A stretch of 64,000 nucleotides of DNA from Mytilus californianus (GCF_021869535.1 NW_026262679.1:79667143-79731142); one strand, 5' to 3'. Positions 11,566 through 24,500 are shown, counted from the stretch's first letter. Notes: generated by a model not told the origin, from the letters alone. Made by a program: numbers and translations.

Positions 11566-11912
11566 TGCTTTTCTATTATACGAAGGTGCTTTTCTATTAT
11601 ACGATGGTGATTTTCTATTATACGAAGGTAGTTTTCTATTATACGAAGGTGCTTTTCTATTATACGATGGTGCTTTTCTATTATACGAAGGTGGTTTTCT
11701 ATTATACGAAGGTGATTTTCTATTATACGAAGGTGGTTTTCTATTATACGATGGTGGTTTTCTATTATACGAAGGTGGTTTTCTATTATACGAAATTGCT
11801 TTTCTATTATACGATGGTGCTTTTGTATTATACGATGGTGCTTTTGCATTATACGAATGTGCTTTTCTATTATACGATGGTGCTTTTTTATTATAATAAG
11901 GTGCTTTTTACA
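11566..11912 (+). repeat. 21-bp minisatellite, ~16 copies
   Basis: The unit CTTTTCTATTATACGAAGGT plus G is repeated about 16 times with GAA/GAT and GGTG/GATT variation. Because the period is a multiple of three, three frames stay open and give FLLYEGA-type, FYYTKVL-type and RIIENHL-type runs; none should be read as protein. The same minisatellite, inverted, lies upstream of the second integrase gene copy (17960-18150), so it belongs to that mobile unit. Confidence 0.9.
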
Positions 11913-12565
11913 TCGCGATGACCTTGGGGTCATTCAGATGTATTGCTATCGCCTAGATTTCCATTATGTAAATTAGTTTTGGGTTTGTAACCGATCTATA
12001 AACATGATAAATATGCGCACATAAACGAATGCAAAATAACATTCCTTATCGTTTGATATAAATACATCTCTTCAATGAATACTGATAAAAATATTTTTGT
12101 TTACAAAATAAATTAATAATATGAAAATGTTTTGTAGTTAGATATATATATATAAGTAAAAAATCATTGATAATATCAATGCAGACGTACCGAAAAATTG
12201 TGTTAAAGCATGCGGAAGAATATCTCAGAGAACTTTTTGCGAGGACCGGTAACTCTGTAATTGTTTTTGCGGGAAAATATGAATGCCTACTCGTATCCAA
12301 TCTTAGAAAAATCGAATTTTTACAGAAAAGCGTCCACCATGTATACTGATTTGTATCACTACAATATAATAGTTATTACGGTGAAGTTGAATTTCCTGTC
12401 ATTTATTCATCATCCACGTACGAACTTGTCTCAGAAAAAAATATATCTCTGTACATTAACCTCAGTTTCAGGTAAAGAGATATGTTGTTTTTTTCTGAGA
12501 CAAGTGCTTTTGACCATCCTCAAGAACTTGTGGTCATCCGATGTTCAGTACTTCAGTACTTTGAT
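11913..12565. other. Segment present only in the first integrase-element copy
   Basis: In the inverted copy near 17900-18180, the minisatellite runs straight into the phrase ATTATGTGATGGTGGTTCCC. Here ~650 bp intervene between the minisatellite and the same phrase at ~12566. It is either an insertion here or a deletion there. It contains AT-rich sequence and no recognised coding region. Confidence 0.6.
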
Positions 12566-12634
12566 TGATTATGTGATGGTGGTTCCCGTGATTAACCGGA
12601 AGCGTGGCGTGTATTTGAATCACACCGAACCAAC

Positions 12635-13828
12635 ATGGCGGCCATGGCTGTGAATACTAAAATGTTAAACGTTTTACAGAAATTAAACTTGCAGCAAGCA
12701 ATTCCAAACTTTGAGAGAGAGAAAATCACTCTAGACATTGTACATGTATGTAGGCTTTCGACACATGAAATGGAAATATTAGGTGTATCTAGTAGGGCAG
12801 ATATGACGAAGTTAAGAACTGAATGTGTAAAATATGGAATGTCTGCCCCTAATAAAATAAACTCTGAATGCGGCCCTCCGAAATTTGATATTCCAAAGTC
12901 TGTTCTAAAAAATGTTCTGGAAAATGGATTTAAAATATCCGACATTTCTAAATTGTTGTCCGTGTCTGAAAGCACCATTTACCGAAGAATGTCACAGTTC
13001 GGATTAAGCAAAATGAATTTTACACAAATTGATGACAGTGATTTAGACTTGACACTTGGACAAATAATGAAAGAGTTTCCATTGTGTGACGAAACACTAT
13101 TGCAACAGATGCTTCTATTAAAAGGCATAAGAGTACAGAGGTGGAGACTGAGGGAGTGTATGCATCGATAAGATACCGCCGGTGTACAGGCGAGACGTAC
13201 TGGTAGGCTTCATAGGCGTGTTTACAATGTAATGGGTCCAAATCACCTATGGCACATAGATACAAATCATAAACTTGTCCGGTGGAGATTTGTTATTGTA
13301 GGTGGCATTGACGGGTTTAGTCGATTGATAACATTTTTAAAATGTACCGACAATAACACATCAAGAACAGTTTTGGATTGTTTCTTCTCTGGTGTTGCAA
13401 AGTATGGGATACCCAATAAAGTTAGGTCTGACAAAGGATTGGAAAATGTTTCTGTGGCAAACTACATGTTGATTCAAAAAGGCCCAAACAGTATGGTAAC
13501 GGGAAAAAGCACTCATAATCAACGGATTGAGAGACTATGGAGAGATGTGTATGAAGGTGTGCTAATTTACTTTTACAACTTATTTTATTACATGGAAGAT
13601 GAAGGTTATCTAGACCCACTAAAACTGACAAATGGAATTGGAATTGAAGGCTATGTGGATCAAAATGATGTAGAAGATGGCGAGAGACCAATAGTTGGAC
13701 CCCTTGCACACATGATAAGTGATCAATGCAGGCTGGATTTAACTCGACAATTGATAAGAAGCAATACCAACTTTGGAATAGATTATTATCTTGAATGTTT
13801 GGAAGTCATTGAAAGAAATAAGTAAACT
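12635..13828 (+). pseudogene. SAM/HTH/rve integrase-type transposon gene, one in-frame stop
   Basis: The frame runs from ATG 12635 to TAA 13826-13828 (~397 codons), broken only by a TAA at 13169-13171; coding resumes in the same frame. Residues ~10-65 look like a SAM-type helical domain (LNVLQKLNLQQAIPNFE, then LSTHEMEILGVSSRADM). Residues ~95-130 look like a helix-turn-helix (ISDISKLLSVSESTIYRR). After the stop comes a retroviral-integrase-fold core: [31 protein letters not shown] and [12 protein letters not shown], giving D, D and E candidates with 32 residues between the second D and the E. The rve core cuts and joins DNA in integrases and DDE transposases. The N-terminus lies just after a phrase conserved in both copies (GTGATTAACCGGAAGCGTGG). 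Probably a recently inactivated transposon gene; exaptation or stop read-through is less likely. Confidence 0.7.
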
Positions 13829-15680
13829 GGTTATTAAAACTTATTTGTAATTTACTAAATTGCCTTCATATCTTGAACGTAAATGGATAACTGCATAACT
13901 TCTTTATATACTTAATCTTATAAAACCCCATGACTTTTCAACAACTTCAAGCTTTAAAGTGGTATATTGGTTATATGTAACTGTATCATTTTGTGTAGAG
14001 GTAGTACATGTACAATGTACAGATCTGTATATCCTCTAACTATTTTAGTATTTATTATAACCAATTTTTCTAACTTATATGGACGCTAAGTTGGCAATTG
14101 TATTGTGCAAGTCTTTTTGCTGCGCGTCTTTCGAATATTGATAGGAAGTCGAGTAGATTGAGGGGCAAGGTTAGTGTACCCATAAACATGGTTCAACCCC
14201 ACCACTCTGCCAAGTTTTGCCTGTACCAAGTCGGGACTTCTCTCTACCTTCTGTACATTTTCATTTTTGTGTTGTCGCTGTATGTCTCTATTTTGATGGC
14301 TTGATTGGTGGTGTTGGTGCTGTTTGATGTTTTATATCGAATTATTGCCATTCCCTGTTTTATCTTTATTTTTTATATATAGCTAAAGGTTGGCTACATT
14401 GTTCAGCTAAATGAAATTCTTCGGTAATGCTTTAAATGAAAACTTATGTAACTGTGACTTTTACATGCATTAAAAGAATTTGGCCAATAATGAACAAATA
14501 TTTAAATGTTTGTGTTTGAACTGAAAATCATTAATTGTGTCCTGAATATTAAGTCATTGGTCTTACAATTTGCCAAATTAAAAAGTACTTCAACCAGAGA
14601 CATATAATACTAGAGATAAGAAACTTTGTGAAATCTTCGAGAAATATCGCAGCCACTTGCTTTGATAAGAATATAACATGTATAAGAGTCATATATAAAG
14701 AAAGAAAGTAGTTAAGTTTTCAGAAATATTCCTTAATTTTTCAAAAACTTAACAAGATATCTAAATATACCGATCACACAAGTTGTAAAAGAAGTATCAA
14801 AAATCAACACATGCCCCTCAATACTTTGTTATTTAGTAAGTTTCAAAATATTGTCATGTTAATATGAAAACTTCATTTTGTCATAAAATGTTCCAGACCG
14901 AAACCTCTTCAATTTTCTATTGTATAATATTCAGAGTTTCCAATCTCTTGTTTTTTAATATGTCTCTACTTCAACTAACTGTAATCGGTTCGGTTTAGAC
15001 AGGTTTTACTGTGTCACAAGTATTGTGGGAGTACACAAGTCCATTGATTTTAAAAAAATGTGTCGGCAAGCTTTAGCGAACATGTACTTTTCGAAACTGT
15101 CCGAGGTACTAGTATGTAGCTGAATGTACTTATTTTTACTATTAGACTTGGGTTAAAAGCATTTTTAATGTAATGAAATTAATGCTAATATTTGCGAAAA
15201 TGCTTTCCAGTGATTAAATTTGGCGTATCACCTATCTTGAACTTGAGCTAAATTTCATTTCAAGGCATCTTCTACCGTTCTTCCACTAAGAACAGTCTCC
15301 AACTTGTGTGGTGATGCTCATCTATAACGCAGAGGTGTTTATCTAAAGTTAGTCTATCAGTAATATTTGAATGTTCTCAGTTTTTTTTAGTAGTACAATG
15401 TATCACTGTTGAGGGCCAAATGCGAGAAGTTTTCTAAGAGGGTCTGGAGGGCATTGCCCCCCCCCCACCAGATACCTTTTTTAAACTTAGAGTCATGGTA
15501 TGAAGATATCAAACACAGAAAATTCAATTTAAATAGATTTTTTTCTACTGAAATTCCTCCAGTCAGGTTTACTAAAATAAATAAACTGTTATCATAGAGA
15601 TATATGTCTCCCTTTTTGGTAATTTTTATAATGCATATGTTGAAATTAAAATAGCAACACTTTAACATGCAAGTTTTGCA
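13829..15680. other. Gene-free stretch with repeat fragments
   Basis: AT-rich. The short block 14200-14310 (GCCTGTACCAAGTCGGGACT) matches the repeat at 31990-32060 (GCCTGTACCAAGTCAGGAAT). A C-run lies at 15458-15466. No gene was recognised. Confidence 0.45.
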
Positions 15681-17390
15681 AATATTCAAAGTCAATGAAC
15701 CATGACTGAAGGTACATGGCTAAACAATCTCCATGGAAATGAGATGTGCCAATGCTAATACCAAATACCATTGACTTATCATAATTCCATATAAACAAAC
15801 TTAAACACAAACTAATACATGTAAACTAAGCAAAATTTCAAAGTCAATAAACCATAACTGAGGGGCAAGGTCAAATAATCTTTGTGGTAATGAGGTGTAC
15901 AAATGTTATGACAACTGCATACCAAATATCATTGACCTACCACTAGTGGTTCCCGATAAACCAACCTAATCACAAACTAATGCATGAAAACTAAGCAAAA
16001 GTTTAAGTCAATAGACCATGACTGAGGGGCGGGGCCAAATAATCTCCATGGAAATGACATTTGCCAATGCTTATACAACTGCATACCAATTGTCATTAAC
16101 TTACCACTAGTGGTTCCCCATAAACTGACCTAATCACAAACAAATACATTGAAATTAAGCAAAAAATTCAAAGTCAATTAACCATGACTGAGGGGGCGGG
16201 GACAAATAATCTCCATGGAAATGACATATGCCAATGCTTATACAACTGCATACCTATTATCATTAACTTACCATAAGTGGTTCCCCATAAACTGACCTAA
16301 TCACAAACTAATACATGACAAGAGTGCACACACTGAAATGTCTCGCCTTCTTTACTAAACATTGATAATATGTTGATAGTCCTAAATAGAAAGCCTAACT
16401 ATCACATAAACATGAGTATAAAAATCAGGTCAAGGTAATATAAACCAAACAAGAAATACATGTACACCTTACAATTATTCCATACACTTAATATAGTTGA
16501 CCTATTGCTTATAGTATAAGAAAAAATAACCAAAACACAAAAGCTTAACTATAACCACTGAACCATGAAAATGAGGTAAAGGTCAGATGACAACTACCAG
16601 ATGGACATGCACACCTTACAATCATTCCATACGCCAAAAATACTGGACCTACTGCTTAAAGTATCTGTGATAAAGACTTCACCATCAAAACTTAACCTTG
16701 TTCACTGATCCATGAAATGAGGTTGAGGTCAAGTGAAAAGTGTCTGACTGGCATGAGGACCTTACAAGGTACGCACATACCAAATAAAGTTATCCTATTA
16801 CTCATAATAAGAGAGAAATTAACATTACAAAAAATCATAACCTTTTTTTCAAGCAGTCACTGAACCATGAAAATGGGGTCAAGGACATTGGCCATGTGAC
16901 AGACGGAAACTTAGTATCATTGAGCATCTATATACAAAGTATGAACAATCCAAGTCTTCCACCTAAAATATAAAGCTTTTAAGAAGTTAGCTAACGCCGC
17001 CGGATCACTATCCATATGTCGAGCTTTCTGTGACAAAAGTCGCAGGCTCCATAAAAACTAAACAAAACATTCAGTCAATAGACAATGACTGAGGGGATGG
17101 GCCACATAATCTCCATGGAAATAAGATATGCCAATGCTTATACAACTGCTTACCAAGTATCATTAACTTACCACTATTGGTTCCCCAATAATTGACCTAA
17201 TCACAAACTAATACATGATTCTTAGGAATAATTTCAGAGTCAATAGACCATAACTGAGGGGACATGGCCAATAATCTCCATGGTAATGAGATTTGTCAAT
17301 ACTAATACAACTTCATACCAAATATCTTTAACTTATCACTAGTGCTTCACCATAAACTAGACCTAATCACAAACTAATACATTGTTGACG
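15681..17390. repeat. ~170-bp tandem repeat array, interrupted
   Basis: Units begin near 15690, 15840, 16005, 16170, 17070 and 17240. Each contains GACCATGACTGAGGGG, AATAATCTCCATGGAAATGA, CCAATGCTTATACAACTGCA, a CATTAACTTACCACTAGTGG block, and CTAATCACAAACTAATACAT. The array is interrupted at ~16325-17050 by unrelated sequence that itself has loose repeats of CACTGAACCATGAAAATGAG. No coding capacity. Confidence 0.8.
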
Positions 17391-17632
17391 CCGCCGGAAA
17401 CAGCATACCTATGTCTCGCTTTTTGACTCCATTTAGCGATACAAAATTTCTTCAAATGTTGAACTAACTATTTCATTTTAATATTCGAACAACATATTTT
17501 TTAATACAACAAGTAGCTCTTGTTCAACTGTCATTAACTCTGATCAAACTATGATGCAATGAAAGTAAATACAATGCAAACAAAGTGATTCCCCCAGCAC
17601 AGCGCCAGCACGAGCTCAGAGGTCAATCCCTG

Positions 17633-17896
17633 AACAGACTTTGGAATATCGAATTTCGGAGGGCCGCATTCAGAGTTTATTTTATTAGGGGCAGACGTTC
17701 CATATTTTACACATTCAGTTCTTAACTTCATCATATCTGCCCTACTAGATACACCTAATATTTCCATTTCATGTGTCGAAAGCCTACATACAATGTCTGG
17801 AGTGATTTTCTCTTTCTCAAAGTTTGGAAATGCTTGCTGCAAGTTTAATTTCTGTAAAACGTTTAACATTTTAGTATTCACAGCCATGGCCGCCAT
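17633..17896 (-). pseudogene. Truncated second copy of the SAM/HTH/integrase gene
   Basis: The start, MAAMAVNTKMLNVLQKLNLQ, and the following ~75 residues are nearly identical to the gene at 12635. Identity stops after FDIPKSV, where unrelated sequence begins. The HTH and integrase parts are absent. The frame stays open for another 28 codons of unrelated sequence to a stop at 17549. A short host-spliced product is possible but not supported. Confidence 0.7.
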
Positions 17897-17959
17897 GTTG
17901 GTTCGGTGAGATTCAAATACACGCCACGCTTCCGGTTAATCACGGGAACCACCATCACA

Positions 17960-18150
17960 TAATAAAAAAGCACCTTATTATAATAGAAAAGCACCTTCGT
18001 ATAATAGAAAAGCACCATCGTATAATAGAAAAGCACCTTCGTATAATAGAAAAGCACCTTCGTATAATAGAAAACCACCTTCGTATAATAGAAAACCATC
18101 ATCGTATAATAGAAAAGCACCTTCGTATAATAGAAAAGCAATAAAAAAGA
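17960..18150 (-). repeat. 21-bp minisatellite, ~9 copies (inverted copy)
   Basis: This is the same unit as at 11566-11912, on the minus strand, with about nine copies directly upstream of the truncated integrase gene. The flank on the far side (GCCATAGCTGTCTTA) also matches the flank of the first array, showing both are copies of one larger element. Confidence 0.85.
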
Positions 18151-18523
18151 CACATAAGACAGCTATGGCGTTCCATAATACACGTGCAATATATCCAAGC
18201 CTACGACCTAGATGATTTTCACTAGATACAAAATAAAAAGAGTCCCCCCTTACAGTTCACAGAAATTGGACAGTAAGGTACCCCTCTACCAACTGATAAA
18301 GAAGTACTTCACCGAACAGCTAACGGAGGACAGTTATTTATCTTCTTCTTTTATAAGTAAGCCGAGGTGGATCAAAAGGGGGCTTGTGGAGCTACATATA
18401 CATGCATGGTTAATGTTTAGACTTTTTGCGTGTCCCATTCCAAACAATGCCTAGTTTGCACCCCCCCTTTTCAAAATCCTTGATCCATGTCTGGCAAGGG
18501 GAAGTGCAAAGCAAAATATTGTC

Positions 18524-18670
18524 CTATGAAATATTGTCCACCAGAGAAGGACAAATTTTCATTGTGAAATTGTGTCTATATATAGACAATATTTCACAGA
18601 TGAATACTATGAAATGTTGTCCTGTTAAAGGGAGGTAATATTTTTTTTGTATTGAGACAATATTTCATAG
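18524..18670. mobile_element. 147-bp foldback element
   Basis: CTATGAAATATTGTC at 18524-18538 is repeated as a perfect 15-bp inverted copy at 18656-18670. Internal copies of the same motif occur in both orientations (GACAATATTTCACA, CTATGAAATGTTGTCC). This is a short palindromic, non-coding element. Confidence 0.6.
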
Positions 18671-18979
18671 TCGGATAAATCGTACTTTATAAAAAAAATC
18701 ACTCTGGTTCAAAAATATTTTTCTCTGAAAATGAGATGCTTGATTTCTTGATTGGCAACATATAAGTTACGTTTGCAGGACGTGTTTTTCAACAAACAAT
18801 TGGCATTTCCGTGGGAACAGACGGCTCTTCTTGTCGACTTGTTCCTTTATTCATATAAGACTGACTTTATACAGGAGCTTCTAAGGAAGAATATCCTCCC
18901 ACTAAATAATTCAAAGTTTGTTGACTTTTGAAACAGACACAGTTAGGTCTGCCTCATGTCTTGACTTACATCTAGAAAT

Positions 18980-19565
18980 TTACAAATATGGTGGGTTGAG
19001 AACAAAACTTTAGGACAAAAGAGATGATTTCAGCTTCCCAATTGTGAACTTTCCAATTCTATGTAGCAACAAACCAGTAGCGCCTGCATATGGAGTATAT
19101 ATATGATTTCCTTGATAGAAGGTTACTGCTGAAAAGGAAGCTATTTAACCAAATGTTCCAAGTAGTGAAGTTGAAATCGTCCCTTCGAAAATGTTACGGT
19201 GGCTATTACGAGTTGGTTGACCGTTATGGAATATCACAGATGACGACGAATATATGTTCCGATCGGCGTTACCACAATCCCGTCCTCCTTTCTCCCCAAT
19301 AGTGACCTACAGAATTAGACGTATTAGCGGGTTTGTACTTAAATGAGCAACACGACGAGTGCCACATGTGGAGCAGGATCTGATTACCTTTTCGAAACGC
19401 CTGAGGTCATATCCGGTTTTTAATGGGGTTCGTGTTGCTCAGTCTTAATTTAGTTTTATATGTTGTATTTTGTATACTGTTGTTTGTCTTTTGGCACGGC
19501 GCTGTAAGTTTACTTTTCGACTTATGAGTTTGAATGTCCCTTTGGTATCTTTCGCCTCTCTTTTG
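18980..19565 (+). pseudogene. 3' end of an RT-type retroelement, copy 1
   Basis: Degenerate frames encode a tail with DFLDRRLLLKRKLFNQ, VVKLKSSLRKCYGG and LVDRYGISQM. Two further copies nearby encode the same tail. The noncoding 3' part shared by the copies includes GAATTAGAC, GTGCCACATGTGGAGCAGGA, GGTTCGTGTTGCT and CCCTTTGGTATCTTTCG. I infer the C-terminus and 3' UTR of a reverse-transcriptase-encoding element; the class was not determined. Confidence 0.55.
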
Positions 19566-20269
19566 AGTCAAGCATATGAACATATTGTGTGGTTAAATTA
19601 GTTTTTTTTTCTGATCACTATCAGTGGACTAACAAAATTTACATAAAATAACACACAATAAAAATCAGCACAGGAAAAGCATTTAACTCTATATTAGTAA
19701 TAGACTATAAAACTGAATACAAGTGCAAACGGTGCTCCAAGTAAGCTTAAAGCATTTAACCTGATCATATCAAATCATGCCATCATGCCTTTCTACACTC
19801 TTATATCGATGCCTGTACTTCACAGTAGATTTCATACTGCGGCAACGTCATGGACAGTAGATGAAGGCATGTTCATGTTGTGCATTGCCCATTGCAAACA
19901 TGTACAGAATTTCAATGCAAACAACCAAAAGGGACAATTTGTTAGTCCTTTGAACTAGAGATTATAGAATTTATCTTTTCCCCAAAAATAACTGACGCAG
20001 TGATTGAACCATAACAGTGTTTCCAGATGGATCCAGGGTTCGAGGAAAGTATGGGCTAAATAGAACTTTTGTAATTGTAAAAAATTAGCATAAAAATATT
20101 TTTTGCTATTTGATACAATTTTTTTTCGATAAAAAAAAAAGGGAGGCACATACCTGAATCCACCAATTACAGGACAATTTTCAAAACATATCTAAATAAA
20201 ATATGTAACCGTAAAACACTGGATGTAAAATACCAGTTTTACCAAATTCCTACAAATGGAACTACATAA

Positions 20270-20545
20270 GAACAACTCTCCATCCAAGTCAAAATTTATA
20301 AAAGTAAACCATTATAGGTCAAAGTACGGTCTTCAACACGGAGCCTTGGCTCACACCGAACAGCAAGCTATAAAGGGCCCCAAAAATTACTAGTGTAAAA
20401 CCATTCAAACGGGAAAACCAACGGTCTAATCTATATAAAAAACGAGAAACGAGAAACACTTTTGAACCACATCAACAAACGACAACTACTGAACCTCAGA
20501 TTCCTGCGTTAGGACAGGTGCAAACAATTGCAGCGGGTTTAAACG
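20270..20545 (+). repeat. Short interspersed bivalve repeat, fragment
   Basis: Contains CTCTCCATCCAAGTCAAAAT, TTATAGGTCAAAGTACGGTC, CAACACGGAGCCTTGGCTCA, CAGCAAGCTATAAAGGGCCC and CAACAAACGACAACTACTGA. Related fragments occur at 35290-35440 (inverted), 36400-36440, 36835-36910 and 47845-47935. It is a multicopy, non-coding, SINE-like or MITE-like family, apparently typical of mussels. Confidence 0.6.
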
Positions 20546-20904
20546 TTTTAATGGTACCAAACCTTCATGTTCTCTTTGACTCTTTTTTTTTTATCTACCA
20601 AAAATGTATGTATTTCAAAGCCTTTCCTAAAGCCTCTATCGTATTGGGTAACAAACACCTAAAAATGTTTAAAGAAATGTAAAGGAAGGTAAACACAGGC
20701 GTACTATGAACAGCTGTCATGTGAAGTGCTTTGGTCAAGAAATACTCGGCTGTCACAATCTTGTAAAAATGGTTTAAACAAGCACGATACAAATCCTTGT
20801 GTCTAACTAAAAACGCCATATTACATTCATATTTACATAGTAAACAGTAATTATCGCCGATGATGATTTAGATACAATAAACACTTCCAGGTTATATTTT
20901 TTAA

Positions 20905-21626
20905 ATGAAAAACAGACAAAAATTTGGGAATAAATCTGATGGTATTATTTTAGCATATAAAGAAACACTAAATAATGATTTAGAACTATTAGAATCAGAT
21001 TCAAAATATGTCCTCTGGTTCAAACTTTCTTCATTTTTTTTTAAAATAGATGAAGATGTTGTCTTTGGTATAGTATGTATATACATTCCCCCAGAAAATT
21101 CCGAATATCACCAACCAGATACTTTCGATCAAGTTGAAAATGAATTACGTAGTTTTTCCCAAAATTTTGAATATATTTGTTTATTGGGCGATTTTAATGG
21201 CAGAACTGCAGATGAACCAGATTATATCGGGATAGAAACAAATGAACACGAACAAGATTTTTCTGAATTTATACAGGATAATCTAAATTGCTTAGAGGTT
21301 CTTAATATTGATCGGACAGAAATAGAAAGACTATGGATACTGTTAAAAACCGTTCTGGTGAAAAAATATTAGAATTATGTAAAGTTGATGACTTACTTAT
21401 CGTTAATGGTCGTATTGGTGATGATAAAATTGAATCTGCTAAATTAACATGTAAAAATACCAGTGTTATTGATAACTGTATTTGTACATGGGTCATTATC
21501 AAAAAACATGCAAATTTCGATGAAGTAATATTTGGAAAAACGATGTCATTGTTTAAAACATTTAAATGTGTCCATCTATTCTATAGTATGGTAGCAACTA
21601 TTTTCAGAAATATGCAATGGGAAAAA
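20905..21626 (+). pseudogene. LINE endonuclease-domain remnant
   Basis: Two overlapping frames (20905-21372 and 21333-21626) form an APE-type endonuclease with a frameshift near 21320. Motifs are GIVCIYIPPENSEYH, then ICLLGDFNGRT (the metal-binding GDFN), then LELCKVDDLLIVNGR and SVIDNCICTW. The end of this fragment corresponds to the point in a LINE just before the linker seen at 27770, so the two fragments may be one split element. Confidence 0.7.
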
Positions 21627-21639
21627 TGAAGGGTTCCTT

Positions 21640-22820
21640 CAATTTTAACAATTTTAGGTCATCCTTTGATAGAATCGTGTCAATGGTGTTACCAATTTAA
21701 AACATGCATTTAGGTACTAAATATTATTGTTAAACATCAAACAACTGTTCCAATTTGTTGTTAAGGTTTAAATTTCTTCTTATTGACATTATTCTTCTAG
21801 ATATACATTCTTTTTAAACATAAATTTCAGAATTCATTGTCGTAAAAAAGTTGGCTGTCCTAATTATGGCTGATGTAATTACTAAAAAATACACTTAAAT
21901 TGAATATATGTATAATGTATAAGATGAAATGATTAGAATATGCTTAATCCTTCGTATACAACCTAAAAACGCTTTCATTTATGAATAAAAATTAAAAAGT
22001 ATCGCATTTTTATATAGTAACACCACTGACTCTTCAGTAACTCCAATGACACAAAAGTATCACCATTGACAACACATTTCAAATTTTACTTTTATTAAGT
22101 ACTGAACACAAAACAGAGAACACTGAGCAAAAGAAAAAGAAGAACAAATAATTCTTAGGCTTAAAAATCTCAAATTATGTAACATAATATCAATAACTAA
22201 AAATGTCAGTAGTGTTACTAAATAGTGTCATTGGTGTTACCAGCATACACCAGTTTTTGAAAACTGTGTATATGTAATACATGATATTGTTAAAACATTG
22301 TTAAATAAGTATTGTTTGTTATAAATAATATGATGTTTCGCTTGTTAAACATGAACGAAAAACCAAAAAATGCTGATTGCCATAATATATTCAGTGGTGT
22401 TACTAAGCTGGTCAATGGTGTTATTTTATTAAAATGGACTCACCATTGACAGTAACACCATTGATTTTCAGGTGTATTTTAAGGTTTAGTTACAAAATAA
22501 GGGCTCCATTCCCCTATTTTATATGGTGTTCCTGGTGCCTGTTTCTACAATCAATATATTTCATAATTCAAAGTTCAGGGATTTAAAAAACAAAAAGATT
22601 TTTATAAGGGTACACCATGGACATTTTTTTCAATTACGATATAGCTTGTACTTACTTTTAATATTTTTTTACTAAATTTTCAACATAAATGTTTATTTTC
22701 TTTTGCATAACATACTTACAGGTAACATTGCTAAGGGAGAAACTATTGTAAATGCTGAAATATTGAGAAAGATAACTCTTATCCTACCAATTTGTCTTTT
22801 GGTTACACCATTGACTTAAA
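21640..22820. repeat. Scattered GTCAATGGTGTTAC motif in both orientations
   Basis: About ten matches to TCAATGGTGTTAC or its reverse complement GTAACACCATTGA occur, for example near 21680, 22060, 22226, 22408, 22440-22470 and 22803, several as adjacent pairs. Spacing is irregular. No coding frame is present. It lies inside the stretch that separates the two LINE fragments. Confidence 0.5.
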
Positions 22821-24500
22821 AAATGAGACTTTTCCTTTTGGTTAAATTTTTTATTATAAAACCAACATACACCTTCCAAATTATTAAAAAAATGTTTGTA
22901 TGTATCAAATGCAATAAAAAGTGATAATTTCTAATAACAAATGATATGAATAATAGCCCTATTTCAGGTCTGAAGGGATTTATAGTAAAAAATAACAGTT
23001 GATTCTGGCTATATCCAAGGGTTTGAGAAAAAATTAAGAATGTTTTTATAACATTTCATACTGTAAACTGTGTATAGTGTATCACAAAACATTCATATCT
23101 TTCATATGCAATAGTTATTTTGATACATTTTGATATAGTTTCATGTCTTTTGACTTGAAAAGACCAAATAACATAGTTTTGCATGTTTTTTTGATAATGA
23201 CCCACATATGATTTTCTTAAATTTATATCTAATTTTAAAGTTAATGGGTTTTCACGTTTATACTCAGATGTTCATTCTCCAATAGTCTGGCATCCTGACC
23301 AAATTTAATACTTTGTCATCTGTCGAGCAGTGAGCCAGGATCCCAGGCCAACTCTCTAATTACCGCTACTTTACACCTGAATGAACTTGCCGCTGTAAAT
23401 GACCAAATTGACAATACTGGCGATATAGTACGGTGACAGAGTGAGGAAAAGTCGCATATCATCAAGTTACAGAGTTTAATTTCACTCGGACTATATGACT
23501 ATAAATCACAATATTGGTAGTTAAAAGACTAAACTTTATATTTTGACCTGTCGTCAAAAAATCGTATGGTGCATTTTTTGTAAAATGCGCTTTAAAGTAC
23601 GTTAGCTTACTTTAAAGAAAAAATGACATTGGCAAGTTTTCAGGTTTGTATTCTAAAATAACATTCGTTATATTCCTTCTGTTACAATATACATTGTTGT
23701 TCCACCTTATTTTATCGATTTCAAACAGAGTTTGGCCAAATTTATCCGTTTTTGAAGAATTTTTGTATAAGTTTAACACTACGAATATTTTGAATTTAAT
23801 AGAGTCCGTTTCAATTCAATTTCATATTTTTTTTTATGCTAAATGTAAAATAATCGACATTAATATAATATTTTATACCTTAATTAAACAACAATATCAA
23901 ATTCATTTATCCCAAAAACATAATTTCGACTCGGAATGCTTTGTTGAAGATTCAAAGTGGTATTGCCAACAATTCAAGCCAGATACAAGGCATAACGCCT
24001 AATCTGACGGAGTTAAATAAAGTTCATATACTTTATCATATAAAAACATATAAGCAAGGGAGATGTGCTGCATAACCTACATTCAAATACTGATGTATGT
24101 TTCCTGAAGCTGTAGATATTTTGCTGTAAAATTTTAGAGCAAAACATGAGGGTAATTGGCTACTTCATTTGAGATCGTCATCTCAAATGTTACATTATTT
24201 TTTGTAACCAACCGTACACATAACTCTAGTTTGCATACTCTATATGAAACTTCTAGAGAAGAGTCGATCAGTATTTACAGGTTGCGACTTTGCTTTTACA
24301 CAGACGGGACATTTTAACGGTAAAGGGACCGGCATGCCAACAGAAAAGACTGTTATAAAAGATTCAAAGAGATCAGGTTGAATTGCATGCATGCATGCAA
24401 ATTCAAAAGTCTGCACTAGTTAGATTGACACTTACCAAACATTTCCAAGCATCCCTTAGTGGTGTTATGGTAAGAGCTAGTATTGCTGCAAATAATACAA
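22821..24500. other. Gene-free stretch
   Basis: AT-rich sequence. The frame 23646-24002 is open for 118 codons but is dominated by I/L/F/N codons expected from base composition and has no recognised domain. Confidence 0.4.

Noticed and set aside
11562-11933. Three overlapping open frames (FLLYEGA, FYYTKVL, RIIENHL repeats)
   Set aside because: The 21-bp tandem period keeps frames open automatically; no start context, flanking exon or conserved protein supports coding.
23646-24002. 118-codon plus-strand frame
   Set aside because: Composition is what AT-rich DNA gives; no domain, splice context or homologue recognised.
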